From Candidatus Bathyarchaeota archaeon (lineage in GTDB: Archaea; Thermoproteota; Bathyarchaeia; TCS64): a DNA stretch of 64,000 nt. The position numbers and the translations under genes were made by a program. Below are positions 34,052-43,660 of this stretch, piece after piece. The notes under the pieces are model-generated. The model searched no databases. It was not told where the DNA came from and saw only the letters and a list, made by a program, of their open reading frames with translations. The DNA is taken from contig JAOZHP010000041.1 of NCBI GenBank assembly GCA_026014815.1, forward strand, positions 1 to 64,000, in the 5' to 3' direction. Every line of letters begins with the position of its first letter. The stretch's first letter is position 1.

Positions 34052-34534
34052 ATGCTTTACTGTGAACGATGCGGAGCCGAGGTCGAGGAAGACGCAGTCT
34101 ACTGCCCCAAATGCGGCCACCTAGTGGGTGAGCAGGGCGAGGGGTACATCGAGCTAGCCACATGGATGCAGCGGTTCATCGCCCTCGTCATCGACGGCAT
34201 AATTCTGGGGATAATCTATAACTTCCTGAACATCCCCGGGTTCAGCGTCTTAAGGGGAGTAAACCTCCATTTCGGCGTCCAGAACGTGTTCCAGTTCCTC
34301 TACTTCATGTTCATGGACCATTACTACGGTCAGACCATCGGGAAGAAAGTCATGAACCTGAGGATTACCAAGGACGGTGGTGCTCCTCTTGAGCTCATGG
34401 ACGCGGGCATCGAGGCGTTTGGCAAGGTATTCCTGCTTCCCCTCGACTTCCTCATAGGGTACTTTATGTACCGTGAGAAGAACCAGCGACTCTTCAACTA
34501 CCTCTCTGACACCGTCGTAATAAGGGAAGAATAA
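34052..34534 (+). CDS. zinc-ribbon plus RDD-family membrane protein
   Basis: 160 residues. N-terminal zinc ribbon with CERCGAEVEEDAVYCPKCGH (4-22), then an RDD domain starting WMQRFIALVIDGIILGIIYN, with MNLRITKDGGAPLEL and two or three membrane segments. RDD proteins have been linked to ion transport or membrane assembly; the role here is unknown. The ribbon faces the cytosol. Confidence 0.78.
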   Translation: MLYCERCGAEVEEDAVYCPKCGHLVGEQGEGYIELATWMQRFIALVIDGIILGIIYNFLNIPGFSVLRGVNLHFGVQNVFQFLYFMFMDHYYGQTIGKKVMNLRITKDGGAPLELMDAGIEAFGKVFLLPLDFLIGYFMYREKNQRLFNYLSDTVVIREE

Positions 34535-34591
34535 GCTACAGGTTGTATCTCCACTCAACGAGTTTGTCTACTTTTTTTTCATATAGTTCCC

Positions 34592-35854
34592 CTAAGGAGT
34601 GAAGGCTTTGGGATGCTTGGTGTGCCACTGTGTACCTCCTTGGTACGCCACTGCTGCAGAGATTATGAGGTTCTCATCGTAAGCCCTGCCCATGAACTGG
34701 ATACTGGTTGGCAGTCCTTCCTCGTTGAAGCCGTTGGGAACCGAGATACTGGGTAACCCAGCCCCATTGCCTATCGCACCCATGATGTCCTTGGAGGTGC
34801 CTGAGCTTATCTTCCTGAACTCCATGTCTATCGGTGGAGCAACTCTGGTCCTGCCCGGCGCAACGATGGCGTCATATGGCTCCATTGCTTTATCCGCTTT
34901 CTTCGCCATCACTGCTCTTAGCCTCAGCGCCTTCAGGTAGTCCTTGGCGAGAATGATGGTTCTCGCGTATGGACCATAGTGATCCTCGGGAGCTGTCAGC
35001 CCTCTAGCGGTTCCAGCCTCGGTGAACTCATCGAAAGCACTAGCCGCCTCAGCGTTCAGTATGGCTCTCGTTATTGCCTCGTATGGGTATTCAGGGTACT
35101 CCATCTCCTCGACGGTGCCGATGTTCTCCAGCTCCTTGAGTGACTCGTTGAAGTTCTCGGTGACGGCTTCCTGGGCGTTATTTGTTGTTCCCTTGAGTAC
35201 TCCGAACCTGAACTCCCGTGTCTCGGCTTCATACTTGTAGAGTTTCCTTGTTGTTGTCTGGTCTTTCTTGTCGTATCCAGCCATTGCTTCTAGAACTAGG
35301 CCGCAGTCGTCTGCTGTCAGGCAGAGTGGTCCAAGCTTGTCGAGGGTCCAGCTTAACGCCATTGCTCCGTGTCTGCTCACCCTGCCATAGGTTGGTCTGA
35401 GTCCCGCTACGCCGCAGTTGCCTGCTGGGCTTAGTATGCTGCCCCATGTCTCGCTGCCGATAGTGAAAGGGACGAGTCCCGCGGCTACCGCTGATCCTGA
35501 GCCGCTGCTGCTTCCGCCTGCCCAGTGACCGAGGCTCCAAGGGGTTGAGCAGGGGCCTGTGAAGCTGGCGTTAGGCTGCCTATAACCCATCCCACCTGCT
35601 AACTCTATCATGGCTAGCTTTGCGCCGAGGACTGATCCTGCTTTTCCCAGCTTCTTCACTACTGTGGCGTCGTGGTCGAACACCTGATCTTTGAAGGGGG
35701 CTGCGCCCCAGGAGGCTGGGATGCCCTTTGTGGCGAGGAGGTCCTTGCCTCCATACGGGATGCCGTGGAGGGGACCAAGGTACTTTCCAGCCTTGATGGC
35801 TTTCTCAGCTTTTTTCGCCTCCTTTAACGCTCTCTCACGTGTCACAGTGACCAC
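34592..35854 (-). CDS. amidase signature family hydrolase, main part (5' end in another frame)
   Basis: 420 residues from GTG 35854. Ser-cisSer-Lys triad: Lys in HGIPYGGKDLLA, Ser pair in GGSSSGSGSAVAAGLVPFTI then GSETWGSI. It hydrolyses a carboxamide. Conserved sequence continues upstream of the start in the same frame (TPVFTSIRELSEKIKNREVS then PVELTETFLARLEEHGPTLN) but no start codon exists there. The preceding small ORF (35977-36183) is the N-terminal domain of the same protein. Adding one G to the G6 run at 35988-35993 fuses them, as in full-length relatives. Confidence 0.85.
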   Translation of the reverse strand: MVTVTRERALKEAKKAEKAIKAGKYLGPLHGIPYGGKDLLATKGIPASWGAAPFKDQVFDHDATVVKKLGKAGSVLGAKLAMIELAGGMGYRQPNASFTGPCSTPWSLGHWAGGSSSGSGSAVAAGLVPFTIGSETWGSILSPAGNCGVAGLRPTYGRVSRHGAMALSWTLDKLGPLCLTADDCGLVLEAMAGYDKKDQTTTRKLYKYEAETREFRFGVLKGTTNNAQEAVTENFNESLKELENIGTVEEMEYPEYPYEAITRAILNAEAASAFDEFTEAGTARGLTAPEDHYGPYARTIILAKDYLKALRLRAVMAKKADKAMEPYDAIVAPGRTRVAPPIDMEFRKISSGTSKDIMGAIGNGAGLPSISVPNGFNEEGLPTSIQFMGRAYDENLIISAAVAYQGGTQWHTKHPKAFTP

Positions 35855-35976
35855 GGCGTTTAGGGTAGGGCCATGCTCCTCCAGCCTAGCTAGGAAGGTC
35901 TCGGTTAACTCGACTGGGGATACCTCCCTGTTCTTGATTTTCTCTGATAACTCCCTGATGGAGGTGAATACTGGTG

Positions 35977-36183
35977 TTACTCCTCGTCCCCCCTGTATGG
36001 CTTGAATATGGAGAAGGGCTCGTCGCCGTTCTCCAGTTTTACCTTTCTTAGCTCCATGGAGGCCTCGACGATGCGTTCGACGCCTTTCTTTACCTCTTCT
36101 AGCTCCTCCTCTGTGAGCTTGTCGCCGTACTTCTGCTCCACAAGCTTGAACAGCGTCTCGGCTTCTGTGTTAGAATCCTTCAT
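35977..36183 (-). CDS. N-terminal (GatC-like) domain of the amidase, separated by a frameshift
   Basis: 68 residues: EQKYGDKLTEEELEEVKKGV and ENGDEPFSIFKPYRGDEE. This helical domain with the NGDEP..FxPY ending precedes the catalytic domain in one family of long amidases. It stops at TAA 35977, right after a run of six G (plus-strand C6 at 35988-35993). Either a homopolymer error, a natural frameshift signal, or a true split into a GatC-like subunit. Confidence 0.65.
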   Translation of the reverse strand: MKDSNTEAETLFKLVEQKYGDKLTEEELEEVKKGVERIVEASMELRKVKLENGDEPFSIFKPYRGDEE

Positions 36184-36265
36184 GAAGTAGAAATGGCGTC
36201 TTGGGCATTAAGATTTTCATGAGCTTCATGGATGAACCCTCTATAATTCTCAAATAATCAGTGTC

Positions 36266-38242
36266 TTGGATTCAATTAGTTTGACAGCAGTCGATGAACA
36301 CAGCAGGGTTAGGGTACTCCATATCGACGATGAGGAGGAGCAGTTAATATTCGCCAAGCTTTTCCTAGAGGAAGCTGACCCTGGGTTCGAGATCGTTTCA
36401 GTCGCAACGCCACGTGAGTTATTCGATGAGCTAGACGCATCGGTGGACTGTGTTGTAGCGGATTATATCATGCCTGAGATGGACGGCGTCGAGCTCTGCT
36501 GGAGGGTTAAACAGAAAGCCTCTGTTCCAGTCATCATCTATACGGGTCGTGGTAGCGAGGTCGTCGCTGAGGCAGCGTTCAAGTCGGGCGTAGACGACTA
36601 TGTTCGTAAAGAGATTGACCCGATTCACTATCAGGTTCTTGCGAAGAGAATCAGAAGCCACTCTGAGACATACAAGCGTCTTCGTGAACAGACCACGTAT
36701 CAGGAGCGTCTTGAGAACCTGCGAAGCAACCTGCATATCCTCACTGAGGCGAGGAACATCAAGGATGTAGCGGACACGACCTTCCATCTGCTTGAATGGG
36801 TCTTCGGGTACCGTGACGGGTCTTTCTGGGTGTTTAAGGACCTGATGCCTGTGCTGGTTCATTCTTATGGCTCAGATATTCAAGGATTCACATTCCAAGA
36901 CATTGACACTGGGGTCATCCAGGAGGTGCAAGACGATGAAAATCTGAGAGTGGTAGTGCCGTTGAGGGATAACGAGCTTGTGGGGGCTTTCGTCATCGAC
37001 AACCCTGATAACTACTCTACGTATGATACCAGACTGCTGGAGTTTCTGGGTCTCCTTGTAGCTCAGTCGATCCATCGTATCGATCAGATGGAGCAGATTC
37101 AGGCCTCCGAGGAGCAGTTCAGGAGCATCGTCGAGAACGTGCAAGATGTCATCGTGTTGACGAGACCTGAGGGAGTCATCAGTTACATCAGTCCAAGCTG
37201 CCTCGATATCTTCGGGTATAACCCTGATACATTGGTCTCGAAGCAGTGGTCTGATCTTGTGCACGATGATGATCTACCGAAGCTGGAGGAGTTCTATAAC
37301 AGGGCCCAGTCAGGTGAGAGAGGCAGTATAAACGAATACAGGATCTTGACCAATCTGGGTGACATTCGGTGGGTGCAGCATAGCTGGACTCCCCTCATGA
37401 GCGGCGGCGAGGTGAAACTTGTCGTCAACGCTGTGAATGACATCACGTGGAGGAAGAACACAGAGACCGCCCTGCAGACGAGTCTTGAGGAGCTAGAGCA
37501 GACAAACAGGGACCTGAACGACTTCACTCACATCGTGAGCCATGACCTGAAGGCTCCTCTCATGACCATCGAAAGCTTCAGCAGCTTCCTCCTAGAGGAC
37601 TATGGTAAGGCTCTCGACGAGACAGGTAGAGACTTCCTCAACAAGGTGATCGAGGGGTCTGACCGTATGGTGGACCTCATAGATAACCTCCTGACGCTTT
37701 CTAGGATAGGCCGAAAGTTCACTGATTATAACGAGGTTGACCTAAACCAGCTGGTTAAGACGGTGCTGGAGGACCTTCAGGGGTTAATCAACGAGACTGG
37801 CGCAGTGGTAAGCGTCGGCTCTCTTCCATCAATAATTGGGCAAGAAGTGTGGCTCAACCAGTTGTTCCTTAACCTCATCGGTAACGGTATCAAGTTTAAT
37901 GAGTCGAAGCCTCCACGTGTCGAGGTAGGGTACACTGAACTCGATGAGATGCATCATTTCACTGTCAAGGACAACGGTATAGGTATCCCTGAGGATCAGA
38001 CACATCTTCTTTTCAGGGTCTTCCAGAGGCTGGCTACCGAGAAACCGTACCCGGGCACCGGTGCGGGACTCAGTATCTGTAAGAAGATCGTAGAGTCCAT
38101 GGGAGGAAATATTGGTGTAGAGAGTACAAAGGGCTTCGGAACCACCTTCTACTTCACGATACCGAAAGATCTACCGGTTTCCCGGCTGGTGACCAATGTT
38201 CCCGAGGAGCTCACAGCGGAGAAGCTCAGCGAGTTCCTGTGA
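36266..38242 (+). CDS. receiver-GAF-PAS-histidine kinase
   Basis: 658 residues from TTG 36266. Receiver domain (about 14-135): VLHIDDEEEQ, Asp in CVVADYIMPEMDG, YTGRGSEVV, DYVRKE. GAF-like region (150-270), PAS (about 278-395, SEEQFRSIVENVQDVIVLTR), HisKA with the phospho-His in DFTHIVSHDLKAPLMTIESF, and HATPase with NLIGNGIKF, VKDNGIGIP and GTGAGLSICKKIV. Cytosolic (no membrane segment), so it senses an internal signal or works with a membrane partner. The next gene is a receiver protein and a likely phosphotransfer partner. Confidence 0.9.
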   Translation: MDSISLTAVDEHSRVRVLHIDDEEEQLIFAKLFLEEADPGFEIVSVATPRELFDELDASVDCVVADYIMPEMDGVELCWRVKQKASVPVIIYTGRGSEVVAEAAFKSGVDDYVRKEIDPIHYQVLAKRIRSHSETYKRLREQTTYQERLENLRSNLHILTEARNIKDVADTTFHLLEWVFGYRDGSFWVFKDLMPVLVHSYGSDIQGFTFQDIDTGVIQEVQDDENLRVVVPLRDNELVGAFVIDNPDNYSTYDTRLLEFLGLLVAQSIHRIDQMEQIQASEEQFRSIVENVQDVIVLTRPEGVISYISPSCLDIFGYNPDTLVSKQWSDLVHDDDLPKLEEFYNRAQSGERGSINEYRILTNLGDIRWVQHSWTPLMSGGEVKLVVNAVNDITWRKNTETALQTSLEELEQTNRDLNDFTHIVSHDLKAPLMTIESFSSFLLEDYGKALDETGRDFLNKVIEGSDRMVDLIDNLLTLSRIGRKFTDYNEVDLNQLVKTVLEDLQGLINETGAVVSVGSLPSIIGQEVWLNQLFLNLIGNGIKFNESKPPRVEVGYTELDEMHHFTVKDNGIGIPEDQTHLLFRVFQRLATEKPYPGTGAGLSICKKIVESMGGNIGVESTKGFGTTFYFTIPKDLPVSRLVTNVPEELTAEKLSEFL

Positions 38243-38351
38243 TTATGTAGGGGTAATGCGGAACGGTGTTACGTATCCGGGGCTGATAATGCTTTTTATT
38301 CGAAACTACTGCATCCAACCAATTATGAACCGATGCGGAGGGCACCACTAG

Positions 38352-39398
38352 GTGAGTGATAGAATTTACAGAGTGCTTTTGGTAGAGGATAACCCGAATC
38401 ACTACCAGATACTGCAGAGGTTCATCGATAAATCAGGGTTACCAATCCAAGTTGACCACGTGTTGACGGCTCAGGAGTGCTTCAACATCTTCCTCAAGAA
38501 GAACTATGACCTGCTGATGCTGGATCATAACCTGGAGAACTATACGGGAACCGAGATCCTTCGTAAGCTCAAGGAGTTCAACATCCTTGTTCCCATCATC
38601 ATGGTGACTCAGCAGAAGGATCCTCAGGTGGCTATAGACGCCATGAAGCTTGGCGCCGTGGATTTTATCATCAAGAACAAGGAGAACTTCAAGAGTCTCC
38701 CCGAGAAGATAAAGTCCTATGTGGAGGAGTTTGAATACAAGCTGGCCAATGATCAGGTGTTCAAGGTTCAGCGTCGTAGCATCCTGAAGAGCCCTGATGT
38801 CAGGGAGCTGATGAAGCTCATTATGACGGGGGAGGGCAACGCGTTGCGGCCTAAGGCTGCTACGGTTCATAGCTATGAGCCTGACCACACTGAGCTCTTG
38901 GATATGACTCAAGAGAACTTGGACCGGTTGATGCAGCTTCTCACCATCAACAAGGTGTTGATCAAGAAGCCTATCGGTGTCAAGGTGAGTTGCCCGCGGT
39001 GTGAGGCAGATGACGTTACTACGGTGCCTTCATGCCCCTCGTGTGGCGGTAAGTTGTTTGTGAAAAACACCAGTACATCTGTGGATGAGGTAAAGTCTTT
39101 CAAGTGTCTCGACGGGTGTAACAAGACATTCGATGAGGTCAAAGTCACTTACAAGTGTAACAAGTGTACCAAGGTGTTTGATCAGAAGGAGTCACGGTAC
39201 AAGCATACCTTCGAGTTCAGTATTAACACGCGTATCTTGGGTGAGCTGCGTGACGAGATGGATACTCATGAAGAGTTGGCGCAGTGGGAGCTTCAAAGCC
39301 AGCAGGTGTCAGAGCAACTTGTGGCTACGAAAGAGATACATAAAGAGATAAAATCCCAGTTGAAGGATCTTATCAAGTCTCAGATGAAAAATAGGTAG
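38352..39398 (+). CDS. response regulator with C-terminal zinc-ribbon module
   Basis: 348 residues from GTG. Receiver domain 5-125 (VLLVEDNPNHYQILQRFIDK, Asp in LLMLDHNLENYTG, VTQQKD, Lys in DFIIKNKEN). The middle helical part holds DMTQENLDRLMQLL. Then three Cys pairs follow (CPRC, CPSC, CLDGC) and CNKC (about 215-275), and a coiled C terminus. No known DNA-binding output domain is present; the zinc ribbons may contact nucleic acid or RNA polymerase. Lies 110 bases after the kinase gene. Confidence 0.82.
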   Translation: MSDRIYRVLLVEDNPNHYQILQRFIDKSGLPIQVDHVLTAQECFNIFLKKNYDLLMLDHNLENYTGTEILRKLKEFNILVPIIMVTQQKDPQVAIDAMKLGAVDFIIKNKENFKSLPEKIKSYVEEFEYKLANDQVFKVQRRSILKSPDVRELMKLIMTGEGNALRPKAATVHSYEPDHTELLDMTQENLDRLMQLLTINKVLIKKPIGVKVSCPRCEADDVTTVPSCPSCGGKLFVKNTSTSVDEVKSFKCLDGCNKTFDEVKVTYKCNKCTKVFDQKESRYKHTFEFSINTRILGELRDEMDTHEELAQWELQSQQVSEQLVATKEIHKEIKSQLKDLIKSQMKNR

Positions 39399-39614
39399 CT
39401 AGGCTTCAGCCTCGTAGAGCCCTGTGGCATTCACTGCCTCGGCGAGGGTGTTTTTGTCCACCGTGGCGCCTTCCTTCAGGGTGACGTATGCTTTGCCTGC
39501 CTTGTGGTCTGCCTTGGAGCCAGCGACGCCTTCCACTTTCTCGAGTGCCTTCTTTACCCGCATCTCGCAGTGGCCACAGGTCATTCCTTTTACTTTGATC
39601 TCTAGCTCTGTCAT
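39399..39614 (-). CDS. copZ: heavy-metal-associated domain copper chaperone
   Basis: 71 residues, single HMA domain with KGMTCGHCEMRVKKALEKVE (metal Cys pair at about 12 and 15). Cytosolic Cu(I) carrier that delivers to CopA. Divergent from copA across 86 bases. The copZ TATA-like element (taaatttaatta on the minus strand, 39644-39655) and a 5-bp inverted repeat TACCG-N11-CGGTA (39625-39645) lie in between. Confidence 0.88.
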   Translation of the reverse strand: MTELEIKVKGMTCGHCEMRVKKALEKVEGVAGSKADHKAGKAYVTLKEGATVDKNTLAEAVNATGLYEAEA

Positions 39615-39624
39615 TATATTCGGG

Positions 39625-39684
39625 TACCGGTGATGAACCGCGGTAATTAAATTTAGAGTTTCAGGTGTAGTTTTTAAACCGCCA
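39625..39684. promoter_or_regulatory. copZ/copA divergent promoter with candidate metal-regulator site
   Basis: Inverted repeat TACCG (39625-39629) and CGGTA (39641-39645) precedes copZ. A TATA-like gtttttaaacc (about 39670-39681) lies about 26 bases before the copA GTG at 39701, suggesting leaderless copA. A copper-responsive repressor could bind between them; the evidence is the repeat alone. Confidence 0.35.
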
Positions 39685-39700
39685 TATCTGAGCGTTCAAC

Positions 39701-42199
39701 GTGAAAGAATCCCATACAGAGACACAGTCAAACGAGAACACTGACATCAAGACCATGATTATCCCTGTGAAGGGAATGACCTGCGCCACATGTGCACAGG
39801 TTATCACCAAGTCTCTCTATATGCGTGACGGCGTCTCCAAGGCAGACGTGAACTATGCTACGGAGAAGGCTATCGTGGAGTATGATCCATCGAAGGTCAG
39901 TCTGGATGAGATAGGTGACGCCATACGTGAGGTAGCGTATGAGCCGGTTATGCCCAGCGAGACGGAGACTCGCAGAGAGATCAATCTCAGGATAGTGGGC
40001 ATGACGTGCGCTGCTTGCGTAGCTGCAGTGGAGAAGGTGTTGAAACGATTGGACGGCGTTTACGACGCCGTCGTGAACCTCGCTACCGAGAAGGCTTTCG
40101 TCACATATAACCCCCAAAAGGTTAGCATTGTCGATCTTCGGCAGGCGGTGCGTGATCAGGGTTACGATGTCTCTGATGAGGAAGAGGTGGATGTTTATCA
40201 GCAGGAGCTGGAGAAGGCGAAGCGTCGCATGCTGCTTAGCTGGGCGTTCACTGGACCTATCGTTCTTTGGATGATACCTCACATGTTGTATGGGATCGCG
40301 TGGCCGAGTCACTTCATCTTCAATCTAGGTATGACGGTGTTGTCTGCGCCTGTGATCTTCTGGGTAGGGTGGCCCACGATTAGGTCGGCTTACGCCGCTG
40401 TGACTCATGGTTCGGCTAACATGGATTTGTTGATCGCGATGGGTACCATCATCGCGTGGCTTACTGGTCCAGCTAGCTTCGTGTCTCCTCTCTTTAACTA
40501 CGCTGGGAGCAGCACAATGATACTGAGCTTCCATCTTACAGGGAAGTATTATGAGGCTCTCGCTAAGGGGCAGAGCAGTCAGGCCATCAGGAAGCTGCTG
40601 AAGATGGAAGCCAAGTCAGCTTCTATTCTGGTGGACGGCGAGGAACAGGAGATCCCCATCGAGCAGGTTAAGGTCGGTGACGTGATGGTGGTGCGTCCCG
40701 GGGAGAAGATGCCCACAGATGGCGTCGTGGTGTTCGGGGAAAGCAGCGTGGATGAGTCTATGGCCACCGGTGAGTCGATGCCTGTCTCTAAGGCGGTTGG
40801 CGCCGAGATTATCGGTGCCACTGTGAACCAGGAGGGGCTGCTCCACGTTGAGGCTACAAGGATCGGTAAGGATACTTTCCTTGCTCAGATAATCAAGATG
40901 GTTGAGGAGGCGCAGGGGACCAAGGTGCCGATCCAAAAGTTCGCTGATGACGTGATCGCTATCTTTGTGCCTATTGTTATCGGTGTGGCGTTCCTGACTC
41001 TGGTGGCTTGGGTGGTTCTTCCGGGTCCCTTTAACAACGTGTTAGCTTGGGGTGACAGGTTTATCCCTTGGATCGATGTGAGCCTGCCGCAGGTGATGCT
41101 TGCTATCTCGGCTATGATCTCGGTGCTGGTGATAGCGTGTCCGTGTAGCCTCGGTTTAGCTACGCCCACGGCGCTGATGGTGGGTACGGGTATGGGTGCA
41201 AGCAACGGGATTCTCATCAGGCGAGGTGAGGCCATCCAGACGATGAAGGAGGTCAAGGCCGTCATCCTAGATAAGACAGGCACCATCACCAAGGGACAGC
41301 CCGAGGTCACAGACATTAAAGCGACAGGTGATCTATCTGAGGATCAGGTGTTGATGTTCGCTGCCAGCCTTGAGCAAGGGTCAGAACATCCGTTAGCTAG
41401 GGCAATCATCAAGAAAGCTAACGAGATGGGGCTTGAGTTATCACAGCCCGAGGGCTTCCAAGCGCTGAAAGGTCAGGGAGTTAAGGGTACCATCGGAGAA
41501 AAGGCTGTAAAGGTGGGTAAGCCTAGCCTCATTAACAAAGGGTTCGATGAGGCGGTTGAGGCCGAGTTCAGCATGCTTCAGTCTGAGGCCAAGACGGTGA
41601 TGGCTGTCGGTGTTGATGATGATATCGTTGGCATCATCGCGGTCGCCGATACGTTGAAGGAGGATTCCGTTGACGCCATCAGGGAGCTGGAGTCGATGGG
41701 CCTCAAGACCATCATGCTTACAGGCGACAACAGGCAGACAGCGGACGCCATCGCTGCTCAGGTGGGTATCAGTGAGGTCTACGCTGAGGTGATGCCTGAC
41801 CAGAAGGTGGAGGTGGTGATGGATGCGCAGGAGAAATATGGTATGGTGGCGATGGTGGGTGACGGTATCAACGATGCGCCTGCGTTGGCGCAGGCTAACG
41901 TGGGTGTAGCTATCGGCACGGGCACTGATATCGCGATTGAGAGCGGTGACATTATCCTCATAAGGGGTGACCTGACGGGGCTGGTGACCGCGATTAACCT
42001 GAGTAACGCCACGTTTGAAAAGATCCGTCAGAACCTGTTCTGGGCGTTCTTCTATAACGTGGTCAGTATTCCGTTGGCGGTGATGGGTTTCATGCATCCG
42101 GTGGTCGCTGAGTCTGCGATGGCTTTGAGCAGCATCACCGTTGTGGCTAACGCGAACCTGCTGAGGGGCAGGAAGATCAAGCCAGGGTACGCCGAGTAG
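39701..42199 (+). CDS. copA: copper-exporting P1B-type ATPase
   Basis: 832 residues. Two N-terminal HMA domains ([10 protein letters not shown] at about 27 and [10 protein letters not shown] at about 96), eight membrane segments, actuator motif TGESMPVSK, metal-binding CPC in [20 protein letters not shown], phosphorylation motif [18 protein letters not shown] (HP motif), [20 protein letters not shown]. Exports Cu(I) with ATP. GTG start. Chaperone gene divergent. Confidence 0.95.
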   Translation: MKESHTETQSNENTDIKTMIIPVKGMTCATCAQVITKSLYMRDGVSKADVNYATEKAIVEYDPSKVSLDEIGDAIREVAYEPVMPSETETRREINLRIVGMTCAACVAAVEKVLKRLDGVYDAVVNLATEKAFVTYNPQKVSIVDLRQAVRDQGYDVSDEEEVDVYQQELEKAKRRMLLSWAFTGPIVLWMIPHMLYGIAWPSHFIFNLGMTVLSAPVIFWVGWPTIRSAYAAVTHGSANMDLLIAMGTIIAWLTGPASFVSPLFNYAGSSTMILSFHLTGKYYEALAKGQSSQAIRKLLKMEAKSASILVDGEEQEIPIEQVKVGDVMVVRPGEKMPTDGVVVFGESSVDESMATGESMPVSKAVGAEIIGATVNQEGLLHVEATRIGKDTFLAQIIKMVEEAQGTKVPIQKFADDVIAIFVPIVIGVAFLTLVAWVVLPGPFNNVLAWGDRFIPWIDVSLPQVMLAISAMISVLVIACPCSLGLATPTALMVGTGMGASNGILIRRGEAIQTMKEVKAVILDKTGTITKGQPEVTDIKATGDLSEDQVLMFAASLEQGSEHPLARAIIKKANEMGLELSQPEGFQALKGQGVKGTIGEKAVKVGKPSLINKGFDEAVEAEFSMLQSEAKTVMAVGVDDDIVGIIAVADTLKEDSVDAIRELESMGLKTIMLTGDNRQTADAIAAQVGISEVYAEVMPDQKVEVVMDAQEKYGMVAMVGDGINDAPALAQANVGVAIGTGTDIAIESGDIILIRGDLTGLVTAINLSNATFEKIRQNLFWAFFYNVVSIPLAVMGFMHPVVAESAMALSSITVVANANLLRGRKIKPGYAE

Positions 42200-42247
42200 T
42201 CTCTTTGGGATTTTGTTTTTAAACAATGATCAAAGAGTCTGTATGAG

Positions 42248-42901
42248 ATGTTCGACAACAAGACGGCTTCGATTTCATTGGTTGTGGGGTTGCTCATAGG
42301 GTCTTCCGGGATGTACGCCGTGAGTCTCGGTAATGATAAATCTGATTTGGTTGCTGAGCTATCGGAGGAGAACCTTGGCTTAGAGAACGTAGTCCAAGAG
42401 TTGAGTGCTCAAGTCTCGTCTTTGGAGGAGATGGTTTCTGTGTACGAGGAGGCTGTCTCGGGGTTGGAGGCGAGGGTGTGTACGCTTGAGGCGGAGGCTA
42501 GGCTTTCCTATGCGCGTGTAGTGGAGGCGAAGAAGGTTATCGTGTATCTCTCGGACGGTTACATGAATTATAGCTACGTGGTGGAGTATCGTTTCCCTAA
42601 CCGGACTGAGGCGGTTTTCTCTGTCAGGAGTTTCCCTGAGCTGGAGGTCATCGAGTCTCAGTCATTGTGGCTTGAGGGCCAGAGCACTATAGGTGTGAGT
42701 TTCACGGTTCCTCTTCCAGACGAAATGGGGAAGTGGTCTATAGCTCCGTCGGTCTGCTACGTGGTTGATGGCGAGGAGGTCTACTCTGAGGATTTGTGGT
42801 ACCAGCAGGTTTACGTTGATGTCATTGAGGGTGTGGAGGATCACAGGATAGGGACTTGCGGTGACACGTCATCGGCGTGCCATTCCTCTGTCACAGGGTA
42901 G
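42248..42901 (+). CDS. membrane-anchored coiled-coil extracellular protein
   Basis: 217 residues: one N-terminal membrane segment (ISLVVGLLIGSSGMYAVSLG), a coiled coil at about 35-90 (LSEENLGLENVVQELSAQVS), then a beta-rich extracytoplasmic domain (VIVYLSDGYMNYSYVVEYRF) and a Cys-containing tail. No CXXCH haem motif. Follows copA by 50 bases in the same direction and could be co-transcribed. Function unknown. Confidence 0.65.
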   Translation: MFDNKTASISLVVGLLIGSSGMYAVSLGNDKSDLVAELSEENLGLENVVQELSAQVSSLEEMVSVYEEAVSGLEARVCTLEAEARLSYARVVEAKKVIVYLSDGYMNYSYVVEYRFPNRTEAVFSVRSFPELEVIESQSLWLEGQSTIGVSFTVPLPDEMGKWSIAPSVCYVVDGEEVYSEDLWYQQVYVDVIEGVEDHRIGTCGDTSSACHSSVTG

Positions 42902-42928
42902 CACGTTATGGATTTGCCCCTTCTCGTT

Positions 42929-43348
42929 TTATGTTATGCGTTCAACATCTGGTAATTTATCAAAGTCTCTGTCGAAGCTGATTATCTGGGTTATCTGATT
43001 TTCCTGCATTGTGAGGTACGCTATGGTATCGTTGAAGCCTAATGTGAGTGCTTGAGCTAGGATGGCTGCGGCTTTTACGTGGGTCCCTGTTACAGGGTGG
43101 ATTGTTAAATATTGTAAGTTGGTGATTGATTGGATAACTGTGATCGCGGTTTCATGGGTTGTATTTGCTTCCATGATGTTGGCGATCTCTGAGATGTGAA
43201 CCGTCGATGTTGCTACCAGTTCTCCTTTTTCGACTCTTTTGAGTGTCTCTCTGGCCTTCTGTTTGATTTTTTTCTCGCGTGGCTCTAGTTTTCTTGTTGG
43301 CTTGAGGATGGCGTGGAGGAAGACGTTGCTGTCAATAAAACTTGTTAT
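42929..43348 (-). CDS. PIN-domain (VapC-like) toxin with apparent ATA start
   Basis: Read from ATA 43348 the product is 139 residues, normal for VapC. The four acidic PIN positions are present: Asp in SFIDSNVFLHAIL, Glu in VHISEIANIME, Asp in LGFNDTIAYL, Asp in IISFDRDFDKL. It would act as a Mg-dependent RNase held by the AbrB-type antitoxin. No ATG, GTG or TTG lies between the antitoxin's last codons and the conserved first strand. ATA 43346-43348 overlaps the antitoxin TAA (ATAA), as ATG overlaps do in coupled pairs. The first ATG (43174) would delete half the domain. Confidence 0.75.
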   Translation of the reverse strand: MTSFIDSNVFLHAILKPTRKLEPREKKIKQKARETLKRVEKGELVATSTVHISEIANIMEANTTHETAITVIQSITNLQYLTIHPVTGTHVKAAAILAQALTLGFNDTIAYLTMQENQITQIISFDRDFDKLPDVERIT

Positions 43349-43590
43349 GGGGCTTCACCTGTGAGGAGTTCTTTTTTTACTTTTTTCCAGTCGCTTAGGT
43401 CTGATTGAATATTAACTGGTATCGAGTCGAAGAGTTCTGATATTTGCTTTGTATTCACTGGGACTATTATGATCTCATTTCCTTTTTGGGTGACTGTTAC
43501 TTTTCCGTTGGATGTTAGATGCTTCTTTCTCCATTCAGCGGGCAGACTAACTCTCCCTTGGGTATCGACTGTTCTCTCCTCCACAATCAT
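43345..43590 (-). CDS. AbrB/MazE-family antitoxin
   Basis: 81 residues. The swapped-hairpin AbrB domain is at 1-50 (VEERTVDTQGRVSLPAEWRK, VTVTQKGNEIIIVPV) and the C-terminal tail would wrap the toxin. Partner of the overlapping PIN gene. A palindrome beside its TATA box suggests autoregulation. Confidence 0.8.
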   Translation of the reverse strand: MIVEERTVDTQGRVSLPAEWRKKHLTSNGKVTVTQKGNEIIIVPVNTKQISELFDSIPVNIQSDLSDWKKVKKELLTGEAP

Positions 43591-43622
43591 GGTGTTTCCC
43601 CATTATTCATCTGCTTCCCCAC

Positions 43623-43660
43623 AAATATAAACAATCCCCACTCTTTTGTAATAAGTGGGG
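43623..43660 (-). promoter_or_regulatory. promoter and operator of the antitoxin-toxin pair
   Basis: Inverted repeat CCCCACT (43636-43642) and AGTGGGG (43654-43660), spacer 11 bases, directly upstream of a TATA-like TTGTTTATATTT read on the minus strand (43621-43632). Further CCCC/GGGG blocks nearby (ccccac at 43617-43622, ggggaataagggg at 43657-43670) may be half-sites. Fits binding of the AbrB dimer. Confidence 0.55.

Noticed and set aside
35977-36183. Separate GatC subunit of a tRNA amidotransferase
   Set aside because: The NGDEP..FxPY ending and the one-base repair into the amidase frame fit the N-terminal domain of a long amidase better, and no GatB is nearby.
42248-42901. Haem-binding tail in the coiled-coil protein (ACH near the C terminus)
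   Set aside because: Spacing is not CXXCH, so covalent haem attachment is not supported.
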